From Streptococcus parasanguinis (lineage in GTDB: Bacteria > Bacillota > Bacilli > Lactobacillales > Streptococcaceae): a stretch of DNA of 64,000 bases. Made by a program: the position numbers and the translations under genes. Below, in pieces: positions 38,291 to 45,995 of the stretch. The stretch spans positions 1 through 64,000 of the forward strand of contig NZ_JACLQU010000005.1 of NCBI RefSeq assembly GCF_016648855.1, written 5' to 3'. The notes beneath the pieces are model-generated. The model did not search any database and was not told the DNA's origin. It saw nothing but the letters and a program-made list of their open reading frames with translations. Within the stretch, counting starts at the first letter, position 1, and each line of letters starts with the position of its first letter.

Positions 38291-38688
38291 TATTTTCTTA
38301 TCTCACATAAATATTTCACATGTCCAGGCTCATCAAATTCGTTTTTCTCAATCGCATATACTACATTTGTATCTTTATTGAGAAATAGAACCATGGAATA
38401 TGGAGACATGAAACTTGCTTTTTCTTCTAAGAACCAGTTGTCAAAACATTGATTCCCTTCGTACAACACAATTCTTTCATAGTCATCTACATCTTCACTT
38501 CCTGAAAGGCGTGCTCTTACTTCAAAATTAGCGCTAGGCTCTTTTCTTAAAAGATCACCAATCCAATATGTAGCTTGTTGAAGTGAATAGAAATCAGCAA
38601 TTCCCCAACGGAAATAATCTCCCATTTTTTCTTCTACAAATTCAAAATCTTCAGTGGTGTCCATATCTCTAAAACTTGTTATTCTCAT
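38290..38688 (-). CDS. 132-residue hypothetical protein
   Basis: Soluble and acidic, beginning MRITSFRDMDTTEDFEFVEEKMG, with a beta-rich second half (RIVLYEGNQCFDNWFLEE, MVLFLNKDTNVVYAIEK). No signal peptide and no family recognised. It lies alone between pgdA and a lipoprotein gene in the cargo part of the element. Confidence 0.6.
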   Translation of the reverse strand: MRITSFRDMDTTEDFEFVEEKMGDYFRWGIADFYSLQQATYWIGDLLRKEPSANFEVRARLSGSEDVDDYERIVLYEGNQCFDNWFLEEKASFMSPYSMVLFLNKDTNVVYAIEKNEFDEPGHVKYLCEIRK

Positions 38689-38983
38689 CTAGTAATCTCA
38701 CTTTCTATTTATACAACTTGTTCTATTTTATAAGTAACAGTAAGCAACAAGGCTAGCTTATTATTTAAAGGATATTTCTTAGTTGTAGTAATTTAATTCA
38801 ACTCCTTATATAAATTTATTATAGCAAATTTATATAGTTTTGTCAAATTCGTAGGATTTGGTACACTAGGAAAACTGAGAATCAATTCATAACCAAGAAA
38901 GACTATAATATAAAAACGCTCAATCCCTTTGTATAGGATAAGCGTTAAATGACAAGAGCAAAAGAAAAGATTAATTATTGTGG

Positions 38984-39346
38984 TCAATTTTCATCTAAAT
39001 CCTTCAGTGCCTTCTTATAAGCCTCACTATCTTTCTTATAATAATCACGCTCTACACCAGAGATATCTACAGTAAAGACACCATTTTCATATATATAACT
39101 TGTTGTACGGTTTAACATTTGCGAACCCATTAACTCAATTGTTTCATTCTTTCGATCAATTACAAAATTGTCAGCAACACTACTATCAAGTATCCCTTTA
39201 TTTCCTGAGATAGTAAATGCTCGTTCATTTCTAGATTCACTAACCCAATAATATTCCCCATCCAAAGTCTGATTTCTTTGATTAGAGCATGAAATTAAAG
39301 GCATACTCAAAATCGTTAAAAATAGTAGAATCAATAGTTTATCCAA
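38984..39346 (-). CDS. Small lipoprotein, paralogue 1
   Basis: 120 residues: a lipoprotein signal peptide with lipobox ISCS (Cys about 20), then a compact beta-rich domain starting LDGEYYWVSESRNERAFTISGNKG. It aligns along its full length with the lipoprotein at 44690-45052 (LDGEYYW, NE-AFTI-GNKG, ADNF-ID, TIEL, VDISG, DYY-K-S-AYKKALK). TTG start with AGGAGG 7 nt upstream. Extracytoplasmic, membrane-anchored; function unknown. Confidence 0.75.
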   Translation of the reverse strand: MDKLLILLFLTILSMPLISCSNQRNQTLDGEYYWVSESRNERAFTISGNKGILDSSVADNFVIDRKNETIELMGSQMLNRTTSYIYENGVFTVDISGVERDYYKKDSEAYKKALKDLDEN

Positions 39347-39434
39347 TGTAATACCTCCTTAATTGTTTATGTTATAACAAAATACCATTACAGGAATACT
39401 ACGAAAATATCTATGATAACAGCAATTTTTAAAA

Positions 39435-39454
39435 ATGTCTGTTACAATAGCAAA
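39435..39454. promoter_or_regulatory. Partial copy of the ATGTC dyad motif
   Basis: ATGTCTGTTACAATAGCAAA keeps the left half of the motif found at 45111, 45139 and twice at 46435-46484. It lies about 90 bp upstream of lipoprotein 1, as the copies at 45111-45158 lie upstream of lipoprotein 2. Confidence 0.45.
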
Positions 39455-39474
39455 TTAATCTCACAAAATCAAAA

Positions 39475-39518
39475 ACGCACTCTATTCTCCATAGTGGAGC
39501 TAATTAGAATGCGTCATT
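39475..39518 (-). terminator. Terminator after csbD copy 1
   Basis: On the minus strand, ACGCATTCTA pairs with TAGAGTGCGT (one G-T pair), with an inner CTCC-GGAG helix, and is followed by TTTTTG. Confidence 0.7.
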
Positions 39519-39544
39519 AGGGACTAAAAGATGACTATTAACAA

Positions 39545-39748
39545 TTATTTATCGTCACCTTTAATCATATTTTTAACGCCTTCGATTGCTCCTTCAACAG
39601 CATCTTTTGCGTCTTCTGCGACTTCTTTAACTTTAGAAACTACTTTTTCAGCAGCCCCTTCTTTTTCTGTTTTCTTGTCGCCAGTCAATTTACCGAATCC
39701 TTCTTTGACTGTACCTTTTGCTTGATTGATTTTTTCTTCTGTAGACAT
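39545..39748 (-). CDS. CsbD-family stress protein, copy 1
   Basis: 67 residues, Lys/Glu-rich, beginning [20 protein letters not shown] and ending KNMIKGDDK. CsbD-like proteins are small, probably disordered or helical stress-induced proteins of unclear biochemical role. Nearly identical to copy 3 (41342-41545) and more distant from copy 2 (41021-41224). GGAGGTAATA precedes the ATG. It stands alone between lipoprotein 1 and a degraded csbD copy. Confidence 0.88.
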   Translation of the reverse strand: MSTEEKINQAKGTVKEGFGKLTGDKKTEKEGAAEKVVSKVKEVAEDAKDAVEGAIEGVKNMIKGDDK

Positions 39749-39983
39749 ACTATTACCTCCATCTGTAATATATTTTATTTTATATCAAAAGAAAACCGAT
39801 TTTTCGCTTAAATCTTATGCTAAGTGTGCCATCATTCAGTTAAATTGAAATAGTGCTTTACTTAGGTTTATTTGATTATATCAGCTTATAGCCTATATAA
39901 TCTTATTGTAAAAGTTAATATGAACAGAACTAAAAATTGTATAGAGTATGTTGATCTAACACGAAAAATCGATTATACTTATG

Positions 39984-40071
39984 ACTTATTTGTCATCACC
40001 ATTAAATAAATTCTTTATAACTTTGATTGCGCCTTAAACAGCATCTTTTACTTAGTTGCCTTTTTCTTCTG
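39984..40071 (-). pseudogene. Degenerate CsbD remnant
   Basis: Plus-strand text ATTTGTCATCACCATTAAAT, CTTTGATTGCGCCTTAAACA and GCATCTTTT aligns with the 3' part of the intact csbD genes. An in-frame stop replaces a codon (TTAAAC for TTCAAC), the middle is deleted, and the piece ends with a trace of the csbD start region. Confidence 0.7.
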
Positions 40072-40163
40072 TAATTTTGAAATAACGAATCTTTTCAAAA
40101 CTACAATCAAATCATAATCTTTTCCTGTTATAAAGATTATGATCTATTTTTGAAAAAAGAAAT

Positions 40164-40403
40164 TTATTCCTTCTTCCCTAAGAAGAATGAAACGACACAA
40201 ACAACAATGACAGCTCCCGCAATTGAAGGAAGCAATGCCATACCTGCCAAAGATGGTCCCCAAGTACCCAAAAGAGATTGTCCAACTGATGAACCAATTA
40301 AACCTGCTAAAACATTAGCAATGATACCCATCGAACCACCCTTTTTTGTGATTCCTCCTGCAATGAGACCAATAAGACCTCCTACAATAATAGACCAAAG
40401 CAT
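40164..40403 (-). CDS. GlsB/YeaQ/YmgE-family membrane protein, copy 1
   Basis: 79 residues, three Gly-rich hydrophobic segments (IIVGGLIGLIAGGITKKGG, IIANVLAGLIGSSVG and the C-terminal IAGAVIVVCVVSFFLGKKE). GlsB proteins occur with Gls24/Asp23 stress operons in enterococci and streptococci. Differs from copy 2 (43040-43279) at only a few positions. A consensus promoter lies about 150 bp upstream. A dyad downstream (about 40105-40135) is shared with the region downstream of copy 2. Confidence 0.87.
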   Translation of the reverse strand: MLWSIIVGGLIGLIAGGITKKGGSMGIIANVLAGLIGSSVGQSLLGTWGPSLAGMALLPSIAGAVIVVCVVSFFLGKKE

Positions 40404-40554
40404 AATAGGACTCCTTTCTATCTCAAAGAAACGCTATTTAAATCACATTCAATAAGCAAGTATGATGAATATAACATTTTTGTATTTTGATTTTTTAGTT
40501 AAAAGTCTCTCATTGAATAAAAATTAAAGCGCTTACTTTTCTAGAGATAATATA

Positions 40555-40583
40555 ATTATAGCCTATTTTTTATATGGAGTCAA
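40555..40583 (-). promoter_or_regulatory. Promoter of glsB copy 1
   Basis: On the minus strand, TTGACT (complement of 40578-40583) and TATAAT (complement of 40555-40560) are 17 bp apart. The 18 bp around and upstream of the -35 (CAAGTATTTTAGTTGACT) recur with one mismatch at the promoter at 43441-43469. Confidence 0.8.
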
Positions 40584-40595
40584 CTAAAATACTTG

Positions 40596-40922
40596 ACTTT
40601 TTTAAAATTGTTGAAATATATTAAATTATAAAACAAAATACCTAAATAGTATTATTGTTTGTGATAAACAAATAGAAAATATATGTTGAATCATTCTATT
40701 GTATATTGATTTATATATATTTTTCTGCTTTTAAATTATGTCTTATCTCACTTTATTTTTTATAGTTATTTACATTTGTTTAATGTATAAAATAAATACA
40801 AAGTGTGTGTTTCGTTAATTTTTAAAGCAAAGCAGAAATGTAGCTAATTGCTTATATCATTAAGAGATTTTTTTAGATTCTCAACATATCTGTATAGTAA
40901 CAGCCTCTTAAAAATCTTGATC
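40596..40922. other. AT-rich interval without recognised features
   Basis: About 330 bp of very AT-rich sequence between the glsB copy 1 promoter and the terminator of the stress operon. I see no open frame with a ribosome binding site and no strong hairpin. Confidence 0.5.
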
Positions 40923-40981
40923 AAAAAGCACCCCATCTTCTATAGTAGATGTAAAAACTATAGAATTTAGGGTGCTTTTTT
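40923..40981. terminator. Bidirectional terminator of the stress operon
   Basis: An outer stem AAAAAGCACCC with GGGTGCTTTTTT encloses an inner stem TTCTATAGT with ACTATAGAA. It is the end of glsB2-amaP-DUF2273-asp23-csbD3-csbD2 on the minus strand. Confidence 0.8.
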
Positions 40982-41020
40982 AGGATAGACTAGTTGTGAT
41001 TGAATGATAACAAATAACTA

Positions 41021-41224
41021 TTATTTGTCGTCACCTTTAATCATATTTTTAACGCCTTCGATTGCTCCTTCAACAGCATCCTTTGCGTCTTCGGCAACTT
41101 CTTTAACTTTAGAAATTACTTTTTCAGCAGTTCCTTCTTTTTCTGTTTTTTCATCGCCAGTTAGTTCACCAACTTTTTCTTTTACAGCACCTTTTGCTTG
41201 GTTTAATTTTTCTTCAGTTGACAT
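41021..41224 (-). CDS. CsbD-family stress protein, copy 2
   Basis: 67 residues starting [20 protein letters not shown]. It differs from copies 1 and 3 mainly in residues 16-40 ([20 protein letters not shown]) but has the same C-terminal half. Last gene of the envelope-stress operon, followed by the terminator at 40923-40981. CGGAGGCAAGACT precedes the ATG. Confidence 0.88.
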   Translation of the reverse strand: MSTEEKLNQAKGAVKEKVGELTGDEKTEKEGTAEKVISKVKEVAEDAKDAVEGAIEGVKNMIKGDDK

Positions 41225-41341
41225 AGTCTTGCCTCCGTTATAATTTATTTATTCTATGAATAATTTTTACTCGAATTAAATCTGATCGTCATTTAACCTA
41301 TTAGTTGGCTTATGACCATTTACCATCTTTTATCTTGACAA

Positions 41342-41545
41342 CTATTTGTCGTCACCTTTAATCATATTTTTAACGCCTTCGATTGCTCCTTCAACAGCAT
41401 CTTTTGCGTCTTCTGCGACTTCTTTAACTTTAGAAACTACTTTTTCAGCAGCTCCTTCTTTTTCTGTTTTCTTGTCGCCAGTCAATTTACCGAATCCTTC
41501 TTTGACTGCTCCTTTTGCTTGGTTTACTTTTTCTTCTGTAGACAT
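41342..41545 (-). CDS. CsbD-family stress protein, copy 3
   Basis: 67 residues, differing from copy 1 by only two or three residues near the N-terminus ([20 protein letters not shown]). Located 45 bp after asp23 in the same direction. The near identity of copies 1 and 3, set against the divergence of copy 2, points to recent duplication or gene conversion. Confidence 0.88.
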   Translation of the reverse strand: MSTEEKVNQAKGAVKEGFGKLTGDKKTEKEGAAEKVVSKVKEVAEDAKDAVEGAIEGVKNMIKGDDK

Positions 41546-41590
41546 GGTCTTACCTCCGTTTGTATATGTTTTTATATATCCAAATTCAAA

Positions 41591-42199
41591 TTAATGAACA
41601 CGTGGTTTTTCATTTGATGAAGAGTCAGTTACAGCTTCTACGCCTTCACCAACTTTTTCTTTAACTGCTGAGAATCCATTTCCTAAACCTGTTTTAACAT
41701 TTTCAAACTGTTCAGATGCGAATTCACCTGTTGATTCAACAACTCCAGTCACACGATCTTGCAAGCTTACTGAGTCAGCTTCATATTGTTCTTTTGTTTT
41801 AATATCAACAACATTCACATTCACTTCAACAACTTCCAAGTCAGTCATCTTAGAAACTTGTGATACAACTACATCTTTAATGTGTTTGTATATTTCAGGA
41901 ACATTCTTTTGATATTCAACCACGACATTCAAGTCGACAGCAACTTGTTCTTTACCAACTTCAACGTTTACTCCGTTAGCAACATTGTCAGTGTTGATAA
42001 TCTTATCAGTTAGATTAGAGAAAAATCCTCCGTCAACAGCCAACAAGCCATTTACTTTTTCTAGAGAAAGTCCGATAATTTTTTGAATGACTTTGTCTTC
42101 GTAAGTCAATTCACCCTTCACTTCTTCTGATTTTACATTAGTTTGTTTAACATCTTCTGCTTTCGCATTAGTTTCTTTGATATTTTTTTCGTTTGACAT
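41591..42199 (-). CDS. Asp23/Gls24-family envelope stress protein
   Basis: 202 residues. A charged N-terminal extension (about 1-28), the conserved Asp23 domain (about 30-140: GELTYEDKVIQKIIGLSLEKV, GGFFSNLTDKI, VAVDLNVVVEY, VVEVNVNVVDIK) and a C-terminal tail (about 145-202). Asp23 coats the membrane in staphylococci by binding AmaP and protects the envelope; Gls24 is the enterococcal stress/virulence homologue. It follows DUF2273 and amaP as in other Firmicutes. Confidence 0.92.
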   Translation of the reverse strand: MSNEKNIKETNAKAEDVKQTNVKSEEVKGELTYEDKVIQKIIGLSLEKVNGLLAVDGGFFSNLTDKIINTDNVANGVNVEVGKEQVAVDLNVVVEYQKNVPEIYKHIKDVVVSQVSKMTDLEVVEVNVNVVDIKTKEQYEADSVSLQDRVTGVVESTGEFASEQFENVKTGLGNGFSAVKEKVGEGVEAVTDSSSNEKPRVH

Positions 42200-42211
42200 A
42201 TGAAACTCCTT

Positions 42212-42382
42212 TTATTTAAATAAATTTTTCTGTTGTAAATAATATCCAACTCCAGCTCCTAAGACGGCGAAGATTAAAACAAATAATGTTTTAAAGAAAC
42301 CATAGGAGAGGATGAAGCAAGCTAAAATAATACCTGCTAACCCAGACAGGAGTGGATACTGGTATTTTTTAAACCATTCCAT
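42212..42382 (-). CDS. DUF2273 small membrane protein
   Basis: 56 residues, start ATG at 42382. Starts MEWFKKYQYPLLSGLAG; two hydrophobic helices (about 10-28 and 31-48), then QQKNLFK. DUF2273 proteins sit between amaP and asp23 in many Firmicutes and are thought to belong to the membrane-bound Asp23 complex. It is 12 bp from amaP and 12 bp from asp23, so all three are one operon. Confidence 0.85.
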   Translation of the reverse strand: MEWFKKYQYPLLSGLAGIILACFILSYGFFKTLFVLIFAVLGAGVGYYLQQKNLFK

Positions 42383-42393
42383 TTTTTATTTCC

Positions 42394-42960
42394 TTACTTT
42401 ACACGACTCACAGTTTTTTTAGTTGGTTTTTTAGGCTTATAATCCTTTACAGAAACATCAAGCTTAACACCATGATTTAATCCAAAAAACTGTGTTAATC
42501 CATTACCGATTTCATCTTTTATAGACTGAGTTCTTTTAATAATATTATCTGAAGGAAGAATTTCTCCTTCCACGTAAACTAAACATTTATTTTTCCGACT
42601 ATTTACACGAACTTTAGGGTTCTTAATGAAGTTGTTTTCATTAACCACACTACGAACAAATCCTTCAATAGCAGAACTTTTTAGTTTTAGTTCACCACCA
42701 GCATTTTCTAACTCTATCTCTAAATGTTGTTTAGGATAAAAAATTATCACTATCATAGAGAATAAAATTAAAATTGAAAGAACTAAAGTACCCCAAAAAA
42801 TGTATCTAGAAAGATAATATCCTAAAAAAGAAATCCTCTTCCAATTAATCAAATGGAGCTCTAAACCGCTAACTTTATGATAATCTAGCAAAATAGGAAT
42901 CAAAATTGTCAAGATTAAAATACAAAATATAAGAGAAAGTATTTTCTTAGATTTTGACAT
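42394..42960 (-). CDS. amaP: AmaP, membrane anchor for Asp23
   Basis: About 188 residues. Two N-terminal transmembrane helices (about 5-25 and 45-72), then a cytoplasmic Asp23-like domain (about 80-175, including VRSVVNENNFIKNPKVRVNS and NGLTQFFGLNHGVKLDVSV) and a Lys/Pro-rich tail. AmaP tethers Asp23 to the membrane. ATG at 42960 with AAAGGA 6 nt upstream; two further upstream ATGs lack such a site. Confidence 0.88.
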   Translation of the reverse strand: MSKSKKILSLIFCILILTILIPILLDYHKVSGLELHLINWKRISFLGYYLSRYIFWGTLVLSILILFSMIVIIFYPKQHLEIELENAGGELKLKSSAIEGFVRSVVNENNFIKNPKVRVNSRKNKCLVYVEGEILPSDNIIKRTQSIKDEIGNGLTQFFGLNHGVKLDVSVKDYKPKKPTKKTVSRVK

Positions 42961-43039
42961 ATTGAATCCTTTCATGAATACAATCAAATCATAACCTTGC
43001 CCTGTCTTAAAGATTATGATTTATTCTTGAAAAAGAAAA

Positions 43040-43279
43040 TTATTCTTTTTTTCCTAAGAAGAATGAAACTACACTAACAACAATGACAGCTCCCGCAATT
43101 GAAGGAAGCAATGCCATGCCTGCTAAAGATGGGCCCCAACTGCCCAAAAGGGATTGTCCAACTGATGAACCAATTAAACCTGCTAAAACATTAGCAATAA
43201 TACCCATTGAACCACCTTTTTTAGTAATTCCTCCTGCAACGAGACCAATAAGGCCTCCTACAATAATAGACCATAGCAT
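43040..43279 (-). CDS. GlsB/YeaQ/YmgE-family membrane protein, copy 2
   Basis: 79 residues, nearly identical to copy 1 (differences such as LVAGG for LIAGG, GSWGP for GTWGP, VVSVV for VVCVV). First gene of the operon that continues with amaP, DUF2273, asp23, csbD3 and csbD2. GAAAGGTGGCCC precedes the ATG. The 60 bp after the stop match those after copy 1, showing that a block larger than the gene was duplicated. Confidence 0.87.
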   Translation of the reverse strand: MLWSIIVGGLIGLVAGGITKKGGSMGIIANVLAGLIGSSVGQSLLGSWGPSLAGMALLPSIAGAVIVVSVVSFFLGKKE

Positions 43280-43440
43280 AATGGGCCACCTTTCTAAATC
43301 AAAGAATATTTATTTAAATATTATCTATCTCCATTGATTAATAATATTATCAATTTGAATTGATAAAATAAATAGTAGAATTTTAGCTAAAATCTTATTT
43401 TGGATATTTTTTTCCAAAATATTTTTCTATGATTGGTATA

Positions 43441-43469
43441 ACTATAAACCTTTACCCAAACAAAGTCAA
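43441..43469 (-). promoter_or_regulatory. Promoter of the envelope-stress operon
   Basis: On the minus strand, TTGACT (complement of 43464-43469), a 17-bp spacer and TATAGT (complement of 43441-43446). The -35 context matches that of the glsB copy 1 promoter over 18 bp with one mismatch, so the two may share regulation. Confidence 0.78.
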
Positions 43470-43481
43470 CTAAAATGCTTG

Positions 43482-43799
43482 GGTATTTTTAAAAAGCATA
43501 AATATTCTTGTTCGACAACAAACCTTTATATAGTAAGATTGTTTGCGTTTTCACAACATTTTGATTTATGCTATTTTTTATACTCATTTGTTTATATACC
43601 TATAAAAGCGTGTTTAGTCTTGTTTGTTTTCTATATTATTTGTTCTATCTCGATCACTAATAAAATGAATAAAAAATTCACTTTATTGTATTTTATGTTT
43701 AATTTAGGATGATCTATCAGTCTCTATTCGATAGAAATTTGAGCTTTTTTAAAAAATTTTTTTAAAATACTATATTTTATAGAGAGTTTTTTATAAAAT
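43482..43799. other. AT-rich interval without recognised genes
   Basis: About 320 bp between the divergent promoters of the stress operon and of the gene at 43934. The only open frame (43479-43712) has no ribosome binding site and a composition like random AT-rich DNA. Confidence 0.5.
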
Positions 43800-43828
43800 T
43801 TGACGTATACTTTTATAAAATGTATAAT
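43800..43828 (+). promoter_or_regulatory. Promoter of the gene at 43934
   Basis: TTGACG (43800-43805), a 17-bp spacer and TATAAT (43823-43828), giving a leader of about 100 nt. Confidence 0.7.
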
Positions 43829-43878
43829 ATTTATATGTAAGCCCTTCCAAGCTAATTTGACTTTTAGCTGCCATTCTA

Positions 43879-43901
43879 AGAGTGTCTATTCATGACACTC
43901 T
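43879..43901 (+). promoter_or_regulatory. Leader hairpin before the gene at 43934
   Basis: AGAGTGTC pairs perfectly with GACACTCT around a 7-nt loop and is followed by AATATTTTATTT. It sits between promoter and start codon and could act as an attenuator. Confidence 0.45.
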
Positions 43902-43933
43902 AATATTTTATTTAGAGAAATTTGGAGATTATT

Positions 43934-44422
43934 ATGGATTTTAGAGAAATATTGGTTCAACCAGAGCATTCAAAACTAAGCGGCTTCAATACTCAACTTG
44001 AAGGTTTTGAAAAACTTTTTAGAGATAAGGACTTGTTAGACATCCGAGAAGATTTAACCAAAATTAATAAAGATGAAGTCATCGCTCTTTGTTCAGAAAT
44101 AAAAGGATATAAATCTGGCTTTCTGGATACATTATCTTTAATTGCTTCAGAGTCTAATATAGAGAATTATAGGGATGTCTTTGAAGAGTTATGGACTGAG
44201 TATGAATTTGATAATCGTATCGATGAATTACTTGATCGTTATCCGTATACAAACGTTGAAGAACGGATTGATTATAAATTGTTAGAAGAGTACGGAACAA
44301 CCTCACGCGAAGAGGTAGCCAGAATGATTATCGAGGATTTAGATACTTCATCAGATGGAGAGGCTAAAAAACTATTCCTTCAAGAGTTTCTCTCTATGCA
44401 AAAGAGAGAAAATGATAACTGA
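43934..44422 (+). CDS. Acidic hypothetical protein
   Basis: 162 residues, soluble, strongly acidic and mostly helical, beginning MDFREILVQPEHSKLSGFN and containing FEELWTEYEFDNRIDELLDRY. No family recognised. The ATG at 43934 has GGAG 6 nt upstream; an in-frame TTG four codons earlier is less likely. It is the only plus-strand gene of this size in the cargo, with its own promoter and leader hairpin. Confidence 0.65.
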   Translation: MDFREILVQPEHSKLSGFNTQLEGFEKLFRDKDLLDIREDLTKINKDEVIALCSEIKGYKSGFLDTLSLIASESNIENYRDVFEELWTEYEFDNRIDELLDRYPYTNVEERIDYKLLEEYGTTSREEVARMIIEDLDTSSDGEAKKLFLQEFLSMQKRENDN

Positions 44423-44654
44423 TATTCTTTAATATCTTCATTACCATTTTTTCAGTGTATTAAGAGGAAAAAGTTAATAACATGGCATTATTTTTGTGTT
44501 CAAATTTTTCAAAATCAGGTAAACTAATTAAGGAAAAGGTCGAAGGAAAAAATATACTCTTCTCTAATATTTTAATTAAATTATTCTGTAAGAAATATAA
44601 ACTATTTGGTACAAATTGATAAGTCCAAAATAGATAAATCATCTAAAAAGCACT

Positions 44655-44688
44655 AAAATACACCTATTCGGTAAAATAGGTGTATTTT
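44655..44688. terminator. Bidirectional terminator
   Basis: AAAATACACCTATT pairs perfectly with AATAGGTGTATTTT (14-bp stem). It serves lipoprotein 2 (minus) and possibly the acidic gene at 43934. Confidence 0.85.
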
Positions 44689-44689
44689 C

Positions 44690-45052
44690 TTATCTATAAC
44701 CAAATTCTTTAAGAGCTTTCTTATATGCACTGCTACCTTTTAAGTAGTAGTCATGTTTCATTCCACTAATATCAACAGAAAAGACTCCATCGTTAAACGA
44801 ATATTCTTCTGTCCTGTTTGCAATATCTTGTCCAGTTAACTCAATGGTTTTCTTCTGTTTATCAATACTAAAGTTATCGGCTTCTCCATGCTCAATAGAA
44901 CCTTTGTTACCTTTTATAGTAAATGCTAATTCATTTCTTTCGTCCGATATCCAATAATATTCACCATCCAACGATTGTTGATTGCTTTTAGAACATGCAA
45001 TTAATAGAACTGCCATTATTGACAGTAGCAAAACACTTATAATTTTTTTCAT
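44690..45052 (-). CDS. Small lipoprotein, paralogue 2
   Basis: 120 residues. Signal peptide with lipobox LIACSKSN (Cys 20), then LDGEYYWISDERNELAFTIKGNKG and a C-terminal DYYLKGSSAYKKALKEFG. Same length and fold pattern as the lipoprotein at 38984-39346; the two bracket the stress operon. AAAGGAGGCGAAGGAT precedes the ATG. Two copies of the ATGTC dyad motif lie 60-110 bp upstream. Confidence 0.78.
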   Translation of the reverse strand: MKKIISVLLLSIMAVLLIACSKSNQQSLDGEYYWISDERNELAFTIKGNKGSIEHGEADNFSIDKQKKTIELTGQDIANRTEEYSFNDGVFSVDISGMKHDYYLKGSSAYKKALKEFGYR

Positions 45053-45110
45053 ATCCTTCGCCTCCTTTTGTAATATTATTTTACCAAAATAATATTACAA
45101 AATTGTGTCA

Positions 45111-45158
45111 ATGTCTGTTATAATAGAAATTTTAATAAATGTCTGATATAACGGACAT
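45111..45158. promoter_or_regulatory. Tandem ATGTC dyad motifs upstream of lipoprotein 2
   Basis: ATGTCTGTTATAATAGAAAT (45111-45130) and ATGTCTGATATAACGGACAT (45139-45158) are spaced 28 bp start to start. The second is a near palindrome. A TTGACA on the minus strand (complement of 45106-45111) directly follows toward the gene. Operator role is inference. Confidence 0.5.
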
Positions 45159-45581
45159 TTTTTGTAAAATAAATTGTTAAAAATGATGCTGAGATAGCCA
45201 TTCTGAGCTATTTTCAGATTAGAGGACGGACAAATCCCACCACTAAAATTCCCTACAACCCCAACAGTTGAGGCTTTTTTTGCTTATCATACAATAACAC
45301 GACTCATGAATCATGACCGTGTTATGTTTTACTTAAACTAATTATCTAATCCTCTTAGTTATTTTAAATCAGGCTTTTACTATCTATATTGGATTTCCCA
45401 CAAGATCTCCCTACAACTTTTAGCTTTCATAATTACTTTGTTTTTGTTAAGAATTAACGGATTAAGTTTCATGGGTATATTTATAACTTTTTGTCATTGG
45501 CAAATAAATTATATCAGGACCTTTTACTATGATATTGCCCACTTATACAATTACATACTATAACATTATAGTTTATTTTAT
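45159..45581. other. Intergenic interval with one hairpin
   Basis: About 420 bp without a supported gene. ATAACACG and CGTGTTAT (about 45294-45325) form a long hairpin around a TCATGA-containing loop, a probable terminator. Nothing else is recognised. Confidence 0.4.
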
Positions 45582-45610
45582 TTGACTTTAATGCATAACA
45601 ATGTTATAAT
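45582..45610 (+). promoter_or_regulatory. Promoter of the 40-residue membrane peptide
   Basis: TTGACT (45582-45587), 17-bp spacer, TATAAT (45605-45610), about 50 bp before the start codon. Confidence 0.7.
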
Positions 45611-45662
45611 GAAAGCGAATTCAATAAATAGATTATTTAGGTTAGAAGGGATGTGTCCATAG

Positions 45663-45785
45663 ATGAACAAAAGAAGCTTCAAAAAAATGTTTCTAATATT
45701 TATTTTAGGTATCATTGTAGGTCTATTCTTAATCCCATTACTTAGACCACTTATAGTTAATTGTCTAAAAACTATATTTGGTTAA
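45663..45785 (+). CDS. 40-residue membrane peptide
   Basis: Starts MNKRSFKKMFLIFILG and ends LKTIFG: a basic N-terminus and a single hydrophobic helix (about residues 9-33). AAGGGA lies about 13 nt upstream, with a consensus promoter before that. It belongs to a set of very small membrane proteins at this end of the element (with 45996 and 46615). Family unknown. Confidence 0.5.
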   Translation: MNKRSFKKMFLIFILGIIVGLFLIPLLRPLIVNCLKTIFG

Positions 45786-45995
45786 TAGTAACGTTAACCT
45801 TTTTTAACAAAAAAGTTTTCCCTTTTATTTTTTAATAGCATGTTTTGACAAATTAACTTCCACGTTTATTATCGGTAGAAGTTGGTTTGAGAATTTAGCA
45901 CTTTGATGACCTTAGATCATTATAATCCTACAAGTACAGGTATGACTTTTAGTTTTAGATATTCTCATTAGTTTAATTAAAGGAGGGACTGTGTT

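Noticed and set aside
38793-38987. 64-codon minus-strand frame after lipoprotein 1
   Set aside because: No ribosome binding site and no recognisable protein character; lies in an AT-rich spacer.
43479-43712. 77-codon plus-strand frame
   Set aside because: No ribosome binding site, AT-driven composition, and overlaps the conserved promoter block of the stress operon.
44460-44642. 60-codon minus-strand frame
   Set aside because: No ribosome binding site; lies beyond a strong terminator and has no family features.
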